Source of the DNA: Alcaligenaceae bacterium CGII-47
Lineage (GTDB): Bacteria > Pseudomonadota > Gammaproteobacteria > Burkholderiales > Burkholderiaceae_B
DNA length: 64,000 nt
Direction of reading: 5' to 3'
NCBI GenBank assembly: GCA_019166125.1
Contig: JAHTBO010000008.1
Span: 62,001-126,000, forward strand
Translations under genes and position numbers: made by a program
Notes under the pieces: model-generated
Database searches by the model: none
What the model saw: only the letters and a program-made list of their open reading frames with translations
Told to the model about the DNA's origin: nothing
Part shown: positions 28,194 to 35,825 of the stretch, piece by piece
Layout: every line of letters begins with the position of its first letter
Numbering within the stretch: the first letter of the stretch is position 1

Positions 28194-29102
28194 ATGATCC
28201 GCAGCATGACCGCCTTCGGTGCCGCCCGCATCGACACCGAACTGGGCACACTGAATATAGACCTACGCAGCGTGAACAATCGCTATCTGGACCTGAGCTT
28301 ACGCCTGCCCGAGGATCTACGCTTTGCCGAGAGCCGCATCCGCGAGTTGCTCACCTCACACCTCGCACGCGGTAAGGTCGAGCTCCGGGTAAGCTACTCT
28401 CTGCGTCGTGCTCCCTGGGCGCAAGCATTGAATGTCGAAGCAGTGCAACAGTATGCTCAGTATCTACGCCATGCGCGCGAGCATATTCCGGATATCCCGG
28501 CCCCATCTCTTAGCGAATTCCTGAGTAATGAGGGTGAGCACAGTAATCTGGACCCTGATCAATGGCTCCCCCTATGCGAGCAGGCCTGCAGCCAGGCCTT
28601 GTCCGAGTTACAGGCCGCGCGCAGCCGCGAAGGCCGCAGACTGGCTGACGCGATGCTGCTTAACGCGCAGGATATCGCGCAAATCATCGACCTGCTTGAA
28701 CCCCAGCTCCCCACATTGATTCGCGAGCAGGAGACCAAGATTTCTCTGCGTCTGCGTGACGCTCTACTCGCGGCCAGCCCAGAGGGCTTTGCCCAAATCA
28801 GCGGTGCAGAACTCTCTGCGAGGATTGCCCAGGAAGCAGCACTATTTGGCCTGCGCATCGATGTAGCCGAGGAACTGACACGCCTTCGCTCACATCTGGA
28901 TGAACTCAATCATATCCTTCAGGACGATACGACCAAAGTCAAAGGCAGCCTGGGAAAACGTCTGGATTTTCTATTCCAGGAAATGAATCGCGAGGCCAAC
29001 ACGCTCGGCTCAAAGGCCGCAGCGCTGGCAGTCACCCAAGCAGCCATTACTCTAAAATTACTTATCGAACAAATGCGCGAACAAGCACAAAATATTGAAT
29101 AA
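28194..29102 (+). CDS. yicC: YicC family endoribonuclease
   Basis: A 302-residue YicC/YloC protein, with 'MIRSMTAFGAARID' at the start, 'DLRSVNNRYLDLSLRLPEDL' and the DUF1732 C-terminal end 'KRLDFLFQEMNREANTLGSK'. Members cut RNA and affect small-RNA turnover in Enterobacteria. It is monocistronic and converges on a TRAP transporter gene 14 bases away. The pairing of yicC with rph on opposite strands is common in proteobacteria. Confidence 0.93.
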   Translation: MIRSMTAFGAARIDTELGTLNIDLRSVNNRYLDLSLRLPEDLRFAESRIRELLTSHLARGKVELRVSYSLRRAPWAQALNVEAVQQYAQYLRHAREHIPDIPAPSLSEFLSNEGEHSNLDPDQWLPLCEQACSQALSELQAARSREGRRLADAMLLNAQDIAQIIDLLEPQLPTLIREQETKISLRLRDALLAASPEGFAQISGAELSARIAQEAALFGLRIDVAEELTRLRSHLDELNHILQDDTTKVKGSLGKRLDFLFQEMNREANTLGSKAAALAVTQAAITLKLLIEQMREQAQNIE

Positions 29103-29116
29103 ACCCAACGATGCAC

Positions 29117-31720
29117 TCAGGCTGCATCAATACGTTTCTGGGCACGGCCACGCCTAAGCTGGGCGAGGACAAGCAGCACAAGAAGTAAGAGTGCAGGAAT
29201 AAACATCCACTCTTTGGCGGGCCGATCCGCCATGACTTCCAGTGAGTCGATCGTAAAGCCCTGTGCAATACCAAGCTTAGCCGCTGGGCTACCAAACCGC
29301 ACTCCGAGGATGTCAACCACCTCTGCGCCGACAGCAATCTGCAGTCCAGCCGCATTGATGCGCTGCTTAGCCGTGTCGTGCTGACCCAACGGCAACAACA
29401 CACCTTTGGATATTTCTTTGCCACTAAAGTCCTCACCCCTAATCCACATACGCAGATCCCGATTGGGAGGAAGGCTGTCGACGACCTCCATGATCGATGT
29501 GGCCGAGACACTATTGAAGGGCGGAAAAACTTTATCCATCCAGTAACCTGGACGAAACAGGGAAAACGTAATCAACAGCAATATTGCTGTTTCGTAGAAC
29601 CGGTTACGCACCAGGAACCAACCCTGAGTCGCCGCAACAAAAAGCAGATTAGCCATAATCGCGGTCACGATCGTCAACGCCAACTGCCAGGCACCATTAA
29701 TCCCGATCAAAAGGAGCTGCGTATTAAAGATAAACATGAAAGGCAACAATGCTGTCCGAATACTGTAGCCAAAGGCCGTCACCCCCGTTTTGATTGGATC
29801 TGTCTTTGCGATTCCCGCAGCAGCGTATGAAGCCAGGCCAACGGGCGGCGTCACATCGGCCATCAGGCCAAAATAAAAGACAAATAAATGCACAGCGATA
29901 AGCGGTACCAGCAGCCCACTCTGGGCGCCCAGCTCAACGACGACAGGCGCCATTAGGGTAGAAACCACAATGTAATTAGCCGTTGTCGGTAGCCCCATAC
30001 CCAAGACCAGACAGATAACCGCTACCATACCAAGCATGATCAACAGATTGCCACCCGATACCAGCTCGACAAACTCGGTCATGACCAGACCAACACCAGT
30101 AAGGGTCACGGTCCCGACAATAATCCCGGCCGCCGCCGTCGCCAAACCAATCCCGATCATGTTGCGGGCACCGGTAACCAGTCCCGTGAGCAAATCAGAA
30201 AACCCCTGAGACAAGGGCGCCGCCAGAGACTTTTGACCACGAAAATAAGCAATGATCGGACGCTGTGTAATCAAAATAAAAATTAAAAATATCGTTGCCC
30301 AAAATGCAGACAACGCCGGAGAAAGCTGCTCTACCATGAGATTCCAGATCAGTGCAGCAACCGGGAGCAAAAAATGCAAGCCAGACTTAAGCGTAGGGCC
30401 GACATCGGGCAAGGTCTCTAGTGGCTGATTCGGGTCATCCAGATGCAGTTCTGGATAGCGCGTGCCAAACTTCAGCAGCCCAACATACGCTCCAGCCATC
30501 AGAGCACCTGCAATGACAAAGGCAGAGTCCGGTGCGACAAGCTTGATCCAGCCCAAACCGTAATAAACGACAGCTGACAGAATGATGACGCCACTCACGC
30601 TCATCAGCACAGAGATCAGGCGCTGTTGCCACGACGCTGGATGCGCGCGATCAATCCCCCGAATATCCGCTTTTACAGCTTCCAGATGCACAATATAAAA
30701 GAGCGCAATATACGAGATCAGTGCTGGCAGGATCGCGTGCTTGACCACCTCAGCATAAGAGATACCGACATACTCCACCATCAAGAAGGCAGCAGCACCC
30801 ATCACGGGCGGCATGATTTGGCCATCCACCGAGGCAGCGGCCTCAACCGCAGCAGCCTTATCGGGGCGATAACCAACGCGCTTCATGAGCGGAATGGTAA
30901 AGGTTCCGGTCGTGACGACATTGGCAATCGATGAGCCTGAGATCACACCTGTCGCGGCAGATGCCAGCACCGCAGCCTTGGCTGGACCACCGCGCAAGCC
31001 ACCGAGCAAAGAGATGGCAGACTGGATGAAATAATTACCTGCGCCTGCTGTCTCAAGCAAGGCCCCAAACAACACAAACAAAAAGATGAAACCTGCAGAA
31101 ACACCCAATGCGACCCCATAGACCCCTTCGGTGCTAAGCCATAAATGTGACATGCCTTTGCTCAGCGATATGGCCTGGTGCGCAATCATATCGGGCATAT
31201 AGGGACCAAAGAACACATAGCCCATGAATACCACTGCCAAGATGGTCAGAGGCAAGCCTAACGCACGGCGTGCAGCCTCCAGCAACAAGATCATGCCCCC
31301 ACTGGCGACGGTCAGATCCAGCGTTGTTGGCAGACCGGGCCGCGTTGATAGCTCGGTATAGAACAGGTAAAGATAGGCTGCACAAAAAGCACCGACACTA
31401 GCCAGCACCCAGTCGATAAGTGGAATACGATCGCGCGGCGAGCGTTTGAAGGCTGGGAAAACGAGAAAACCCAGAAACACTGAAAAAGCCAGATGGATCG
31501 CCCGCGACTCGGTCGCATTCAAAACGAATATACCGAAGATAAAAGGCAATGGCGAGGCGATCCACAACTGAAAAAGAGACCAAGCCAAGGCCGTGTACTT
31601 GATCAATGACGCCACAGCGCCCGTTGGTTTGCGCCCTCCCGTATCACTTTCGGCGACTAGTTGCCGTAGGTCGTCGTCTGACAGGTGTAATTCAGAAGGT
31701 TTTTTTTCTCGTTTAAACAT
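29117..31720 (-). CDS. TRAP transporter fused 4TM/12TM permease (TAXI-associated)
   Basis: An 867-residue membrane protein in which the small and large TRAP subunits are one polypeptide. Around residues 50-190 lie the first four helices; the DctM-like part follows, with 'SGSSIANVVTTGTFTIPLMK' and 'MGLPTTANYIVVSTLMAPV'. The C-terminal tail (about 770-850) has a soluble PDZ-like stretch 'LGVRFGSPAAKLGIAQGFTI' and a final membrane segment, as in many TAXI permeases. Start at 31720 gives a GGGAAA nearby. It is 88 bases after the TAXI receptor gene and works with it. Confidence 0.93.
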   Translation of the reverse strand: MFKREKKPSELHLSDDDLRQLVAESDTGGRKPTGAVASLIKYTALAWSLFQLWIASPLPFIFGIFVLNATESRAIHLAFSVFLGFLVFPAFKRSPRDRIPLIDWVLASVGAFCAAYLYLFYTELSTRPGLPTTLDLTVASGGMILLLEAARRALGLPLTILAVVFMGYVFFGPYMPDMIAHQAISLSKGMSHLWLSTEGVYGVALGVSAGFIFLFVLFGALLETAGAGNYFIQSAISLLGGLRGGPAKAAVLASAATGVISGSSIANVVTTGTFTIPLMKRVGYRPDKAAAVEAAASVDGQIMPPVMGAAAFLMVEYVGISYAEVVKHAILPALISYIALFYIVHLEAVKADIRGIDRAHPASWQQRLISVLMSVSGVIILSAVVYYGLGWIKLVAPDSAFVIAGALMAGAYVGLLKFGTRYPELHLDDPNQPLETLPDVGPTLKSGLHFLLPVAALIWNLMVEQLSPALSAFWATIFLIFILITQRPIIAYFRGQKSLAAPLSQGFSDLLTGLVTGARNMIGIGLATAAAGIIVGTVTLTGVGLVMTEFVELVSGGNLLIMLGMVAVICLVLGMGLPTTANYIVVSTLMAPVVVELGAQSGLLVPLIAVHLFVFYFGLMADVTPPVGLASYAAAGIAKTDPIKTGVTAFGYSIRTALLPFMFIFNTQLLLIGINGAWQLALTIVTAIMANLLFVAATQGWFLVRNRFYETAILLLITFSLFRPGYWMDKVFPPFNSVSATSIMEVVDSLPPNRDLRMWIRGEDFSGKEISKGVLLPLGQHDTAKQRINAAGLQIAVGAEVVDILGVRFGSPAAKLGIAQGFTIDSLEVMADRPAKEWMFIPALLLLVLLVLAQLRRGRAQKRIDAA

Positions 31721-31807
31721 TATTGTTTCCCGCAAAACGACAGAGCGGACGTAACCGAACTGCACGTATGTGCATCATCAATTACGTCCGCCAACCTCTA
31801 TGGATGA

Positions 31808-32776
31808 TTACATCCAGCCTTTCTCTTTGTAGTACTTGACAGCGCCCTCATGCAACGGTGCCGATAAGCCATCCTTGATCATGCGCTGGGGGTCTAAGCC
31901 TGCAAAAGCCGGGTGTAGCTTTTTGAACTCATCAAAGTTCTCAAAGACTGACTTCACGAGTAAGTAGACCACCTCAGGTGAGGTTTTGGATGAACTGACC
32001 AGCGTGGAAGCAACGCCGAAGGTCGTGACCGGGTCAGGATTATTTGCATAGGTGCCGCCAGGTATGGTGGCACTTGCATAATACGGATAGTCCGCAATCA
32101 GCTTATCCACCGCCGGACCGGTTACATTCACCAATTGCGCCCCGCACGTCGTCGTGACGTCTTGGATATTGGCTGACGGATTGCCGACAACATAAGCGAA
32201 ACCGTCGATCTTGTTATCACACAAGGCAGCACCGTGCTCGTCGGCCTTCAGTTCCGAGGCCAGCGAAAAATCCGACATCTTCATGCCCAGGGCGGGCAAC
32301 AGCATCTCGATCGTCGCCCTTTGGCCCGAACCAGGGTTGCTGACGTTAAAACGTTTACCCTTGAAGTCCTGGAAATTTTTGACACCGCTGTCCTTGCGGG
32401 CGAGCACCATCATCGGCTCTGGATGAATAGAGAAAATCGCGCGGAGATCCGTCATGGGGCCAGCTTTTTCGAACTGAGCGGTGCCCTTGACAGAGTTGTA
32501 CTGAACATCTGACTGAACGACGCCAATGTCAAGCTCGCCGGCCCGTATGGTATTGACGTTATAAACCGAGCCGCCTGTGCTCTCGACCGAGCAGCGGATA
32601 CCGGTTGTCGCGCGGTCTTTGTTCATCAGACGACAAACAGCCCCACCCACCGCATAGTAAACGCCGGTGACCCCGCCTGTACCAATAGTAACGAACTGTG
32701 TCTGAGCTTGGGCTGGCGAAATCGCCAACGAAGCTCCCATAGCCAGAACGGCTGCAATCGCTTTAAGTTTAATCAT
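31808..32776 (-). CDS. TAXI family TRAP substrate-binding protein
   Basis: A 322-residue secreted receptor with signal peptide ending 'ISPAQAQ'. The TAXI signature '[20 protein letters not shown]' is represented by '[19 protein letters not shown]', then '[12 protein letters not shown]' and '[13 protein letters not shown]'. TAXI receptors bind glutamate or other organic acids in characterised cases; here the ligand is unknown. First gene of a two-gene operon. Confidence 0.93.
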   Translation of the reverse strand: MIKLKAIAAVLAMGASLAISPAQAQTQFVTIGTGGVTGVYYAVGGAVCRLMNKDRATTGIRCSVESTGGSVYNVNTIRAGELDIGVVQSDVQYNSVKGTAQFEKAGPMTDLRAIFSIHPEPMMVLARKDSGVKNFQDFKGKRFNVSNPGSGQRATIEMLLPALGMKMSDFSLASELKADEHGAALCDNKIDGFAYVVGNPSANIQDVTTTCGAQLVNVTGPAVDKLIADYPYYASATIPGGTYANNPDPVTTFGVASTLVSSSKTSPEVVYLLVKSVFENFDEFKKLHPAFAGLDPQRMIKDGLSAPLHEGAVKYYKEKGWM

Positions 32777-33085
32777 CTATGACTCCTTCGGTGAGAAAAC
32801 CATGCATCATGGTAATAGGAAGCAATTGTTTCACCATGGCACAGTGTACGTAACATATGATTCTTGTCAACCTTTCGTCAATACATTTCGCCCGCCCTCA
32901 GGGTTAATTCGGACAGCCGGGTTGCAGCGCGGTGATCCCCTCCCATCTACTCGGAAGGCCTAGTTATCATGTGTTTGCTCTATTGTCACCCTCGCATTTA
33001 GACTATAAACTAGCGCACCCGTATACGGGTATCAGAGAATGTTCACAGGCATTCCACTATAGTGCTAAAGCACTGAGGATAGGGC
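32777..33085. other. Divergent intergenic region between TAXI-TRAP operon and ykvI-like gene
   Basis: This 309-bp space holds no open frame with gene-like features. A sigma-70-type promoter for the TAXI gene is listed separately. For the plus-strand gene a possible -35/-10 pair (TTGTCA at 32983, TATAAA at 33004) has a spacer of only 15 bases, so it is doubtful. I see no terminator or clear operator. Confidence 0.5.
32843..32870 (-). promoter_or_regulatory. Sigma-70-type promoter of the TAXI-TRAP operon
   Basis: On the minus strand a perfect -35 TTGACA (32870-32865) and a -10 TACACT (32848-32843) are separated by 16 bases. Transcription would begin near 32836, some 60 bases before the gene. 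Confidence 0.5.
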
Positions 33086-34156
33086 ATGTACGAGATCCGG
33101 GATGGCCTTAAAATTGCAGCCGGCTTTGCAGGGGTGATCATCGGCGCGGGATTCTCCTCAGGCCAGGAGATACTTCAATTTTTCACCAACTTTGGGGTGA
33201 TTGGTATCGCAGGTGCTGTACTGTGTACATGCCTGTTTATCTTACTAAGCCGCGAGATCGCCATTAGTGGCTTTGCCTTGAAGTCCGCCTCTCATCAGGG
33301 GATGACGCAGTTCTTTTGCGGCAGACGCTTGGGCCGAGTCGTCGATATTCTGCTAGTGATTACTTTGTTTTTGGTCTACACCGTCATGATCACGGGTGGC
33401 GGCTCGCTGTTGAATCAGTATCTAGGCATACCCGGCCTCTATGGCGGACTACTGATCGTGTTGCTCACCCTGGTACTCACAGGCCTGAGTGTGAAGCACA
33501 TGATCGTCGCGGTTGGCCTACTCGTTCCCTTATCACTGCTTGTCGTCTTGATCATCTGGATCTATGCATTACAAAACCAGACCAGCGACTTCAGCTCGCT
33601 CGAAGCCTTTGCCCTGGCACAAACCAATCGCAGTACAAATCATTGGCTCATCTCTGCCGTGCTCTACGTTTCATATAACCTGAGTAGCGCAGCGCCAATC
33701 CTCGTCATCATGGGTGGTCAGGCGCAGACACAACGAGCCGTTGTTTTAGGTAGCATACTGGGCAGCCTGCTGATTGGCGTACTGATCCTGCTGACCACAA
33801 CAGCTATGTATGCGCAATTGGGCACCATCGCGATCTATCCAATGCCCATGCTCGCCTTGGCGCATCTTATTTCCCCATCTTTGGGCACACTTATGGCACT
33901 GATCATATTCGGCATGATCTTGAATAGTGCACTAGCCTGCCTGTATCCCCTGCTGATGCGGTTCAGCTCACCTGGAACAATCCGATTCCGCGTGTTAGCT
34001 GGCGCAGCAAGCCTGCTTGGCCTAACGATTAGTAGTACCCAGGGTTTTGTACCGCTAGTAAGTTTCGTCTACCCCTTGTTTGGCATCCTCGGTATGCTGG
34101 TGATCGTCGCAATATTCATCAAATGGGTCAAGACGCATCTGGATCAACTCCGCTAG
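33086..34156 (+). CDS. YkvI-like membrane protein (putative APC-fold transporter)
   Basis: A 356-residue integral membrane protein with about ten hydrophobic segments. The first segment 'IAAGFAGVIIGAGFSSGQEI' has the broken-helix glycine pattern of LeuT/APC-fold carriers, and the whole resembles the YkvI group of uncharacterised proteins. No soluble domain is present. It stands alone between the TAXI operon and the nitric oxide reductase region. A role in solute uptake is inference. Confidence 0.75.
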   Translation: MYEIRDGLKIAAGFAGVIIGAGFSSGQEILQFFTNFGVIGIAGAVLCTCLFILLSREIAISGFALKSASHQGMTQFFCGRRLGRVVDILLVITLFLVYTVMITGGGSLLNQYLGIPGLYGGLLIVLLTLVLTGLSVKHMIVAVGLLVPLSLLVVLIIWIYALQNQTSDFSSLEAFALAQTNRSTNHWLISAVLYVSYNLSSAAPILVIMGGQAQTQRAVVLGSILGSLLIGVLILLTTTAMYAQLGTIAIYPMPMLALAHLISPSLGTLMALIIFGMILNSALACLYPLLMRFSSPGTIRFRVLAGAASLLGLTISSTQGFVPLVSFVYPLFGILGMLVIVAIFIKWVKTHLDQLR

Positions 34157-34309
34157 CGCGCCCGATTCCAAACAATACGAGAATGATCGCCCTGCCAAAG
34201 GCAAAGATCCAGGCAGACTGCCGTCTACGGGTAAATACTTATATTTGTTTAAGTTTAGATATATACAAACAACCTGTATCGAAAGACATTTTATGTCGAT
34301 CCTCTAAAC

Positions 34310-34323
34310 TTGATCTATATCAA
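34310..34323. promoter_or_regulatory. Perfect FNR/NnrR/Dnr-type box
   Basis: TTGAT-CTAT-ATCAA is an exact match to TTGAT-N4-ATCAA, the dyad bound by FNR, ANR, DNR and NnrR. It is centred 280 bases upstream of the first nor-region gene. A TATAAT at 34329-34334 follows so closely that a regulator on the box would sit near -24 of that promoter. Another, better-placed box is at 34420. Confidence 0.75.
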
Positions 34324-34419
34324 ATATTTATAATCAAAGCCAAGAGCAAGACAAATCCATACAGAACATTGAAAAGCAAATGTATTTTTTGCTTTTATCA
34401 GGATTGGATCTGGCGACTA

Positions 34420-34459
34420 TTGAACAATTGCAACACGTATAAATAGAACAATTCATACT
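34420..34459 (+). promoter_or_regulatory. Degenerate FNR/NnrR-type box with -10 element
   Basis: TTGAA-CAAT-TGCAA (34420-34433) keeps the outer TTG and CAA of the dyad. A -10-like CATACT lies at 34454-34459, putting the box centre about 40 bases before the expected start near 34466, the usual class II activator position. The first gene starts 130 bases further on. Confidence 0.45.
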
Positions 34460-34596
34460 CAGATGCTTATTATGATGATATAGAATTTATTCATCATTCA
34501 AGCCTATACCATGTTCGGCATAATGCCTTTATTGACTTCCCACGGCCCAAACTCTAGATTGATCGATGCCGATTATTTATCCTAGAGGGAACGTAC

Positions 34597-34860
34597 ATGG
34601 CGCAGCGAATTATCGATCTTACGCTTTCAGCGCTTGCTAGCCTGGTGAGCTTATTGCTCTCCTGGCCATACTGGCGAGACAATGAATACTGGCCCGAGTC
34701 CCCGACGATGTGGAATCTATACTTCATCGTCGGTTTTGTGTTGGCTACCTACGTGTTCTACGTCTTTTTGGGTAGCTTACGCACGCTATTTTTACACGAA
34801 GACCAAGCGCGGCGTGCTCAGACTCAGCCATCCGCCACCAAAGGGGGAGATCAATCATGA
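34597..34860 (+). CDS. Small membrane protein of the nitric oxide reductase operon
   Basis: An 87-residue protein with two predicted membrane helices (about residues 6-25 and 42-63) and a charged C-terminal tail. A clear ribosome-binding stretch AGAGGGA lies 8-14 bases upstream of the ATG. Its stop overlaps the next start by four bases, so it is translated with the NorC-like cytochrome. I do not recognise the family; size and place are like small accessory subunits of heme-copper oxidases (CcoQ-like) or of Nor clusters. Function unknown. Confidence 0.7.
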   Translation: MAQRIIDLTLSALASLVSLLLSWPYWRDNEYWPESPTMWNLYFIVGFVLATYVFYVFLGSLRTLFLHEDQARRAQTQPSATKGGDQS

Positions 34861-35825
34861 GTTGCATCAACGGCACCGACTGCAAGGAACCGGCCAAACG
34901 CCACCTTGCCCTGGGCATACTCGGACTCATGACAGTGATCTTTATCGTGCTTTCGATCTGGTCATTTATGGGCCCACGCGTACAAGCCATTCCGACCGAA
35001 GTCCACTTTGGTCCCTATGACGCCGTTCAAGGTAAGCGCGTGTTCCAGGCTTATAACTGTATGGGCTGTCATACCATTGTTGGTAATGGCGCATACTTTG
35101 GCCCGGATCTGACCAAAACCTACGAACATGTAGGACCAGCTTGGCTAGCCGCCTTCCTCCCCTCTGCCGGAGGCTGGCCAACCTCTGCCGCGGTTCAGGC
35201 TCAGCTACAAAACGCCATGGTATCTGCTGAACCGGCAACCACAGACATGGCTGCCTACGAGGCCCAGTACCCGGGCGCAGCCGAGCGCATTCGTCGCCGG
35301 GGCGGTCATGCAAGCCTCATGCCCAACCTACCCTTTACTGCAGATGAGATCGGCGGGTTAATCGCCTTCCTCAAATATACCTCTGCGATGCACAACGAGG
35401 GCTGGCCTCCAAAGCCCAAGGTTGATGGACTTGATTTTGTCCAGGCATCGGCAGGCACACAGACCGTATCCATGAATACAGCCAGCGCCGGTTCAACTGA
35501 GGCGGCACCCAAGGCAATCGATCCGGTGGCTCTAGGCGCTAAATTGGTGCAGGATATGGGCTGCCTCGCCTGCCACGCCAAGGATCAAAAGCGCATCATC
35601 GGTCCGGGGTGGGAAGGAATGGTCGGCTCCGACACGACGCTCGCCGATGGCAGCACCGTCAAGGTTGATGAAGCTTACCTGATCGAAGCAATCCGCCACC
35701 CCGACGCACAGGTCGTCGCCGGCTACCCAGCGGGGGTCATGCCATCGTATGACGCCATGATCAACGAACAGGATATGGCAGCTATCGTCGCCTACCTGTC
35801 CAGCCTAAAAGGAGCCGCAAAATGA
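34857..35825 (+). CDS. norC: Di-heme NorC-like cytochrome c subunit of nitric oxide reductase
   Basis: A 322-residue membrane-anchored cytochrome. One helix at about residues 17-38 anchors it. The first heme site is Cys68-Cys71-His72 in 'NCMGCHTIVGNGAYFGPDL', the NorC pattern, with Met155 in 'SLMPNLPFT' as likely axial ligand. A linker of about 50 residues rich in Ala, Ser and Thr leads to a second domain with Cys236-Cys239-His240 ('GCLACH') and Met295 in 'GVMPSYDAM'. That domain, with 'TLADGSTVKVDEAYL', looks like the cytochrome domain of caa3-oxidase subunit II. Ordinary NorC has about 150 residues and one heme. It overlaps norB by four bases and should pass electrons to it from the periplasm. 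Confidence 0.82.
   Translation: MSCINGTDCKEPAKRHLALGILGLMTVIFIVLSIWSFMGPRVQAIPTEVHFGPYDAVQGKRVFQAYNCMGCHTIVGNGAYFGPDLTKTYEHVGPAWLAAFLPSAGGWPTSAAVQAQLQNAMVSAEPATTDMAAYEAQYPGAAERIRRRGGHASLMPNLPFTADEIGGLIAFLKYTSAMHNEGWPPKPKVDGLDFVQASAGTQTVSMNTASAGSTEAAPKAIDPVALGAKLVQDMGCLACHAKDQKRIIGPGWEGMVGSDTTLADGSTVKVDEAYLIEAIRHPDAQVVAGYPAGVMPSYDAMINEQDMAAIVAYLSSLKGAAK

Larger units (their letters stand above)
34157..34596. other. AT-rich regulatory region upstream of the nitric oxide reductase genes
   Basis: A 440-bp stretch much richer in A and T than its neighbours. It contains one perfect FNR/NnrR-type dyad and a second degenerate one followed by a -10-like hexamer (both listed separately), and a small 11-bp palindrome at 34517-34527. 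Open frames crossing it (for example from 34123) have no family features and are not taken as genes. A small RNA here cannot be excluded. Confidence 0.6.

Noticed and set aside
32983-33009. TTGTCA/TATAAA promoter for the ykvI-like gene
   Set aside because: The spacer is only 15 bases, below the usual 16-18.
34329-34334. TATAAT next to the perfect FNR-type box as the nor promoter
   Set aside because: The box centre would be only about 24 bases from the start, not the usual activating position; the second box fits better.
34123-34446. Open frame of 107 codons across the AT-rich region before the nor genes
   Set aside because: It starts inside the ykvI-like gene, has AT-driven composition and no family features, and crosses the FNR-type box.
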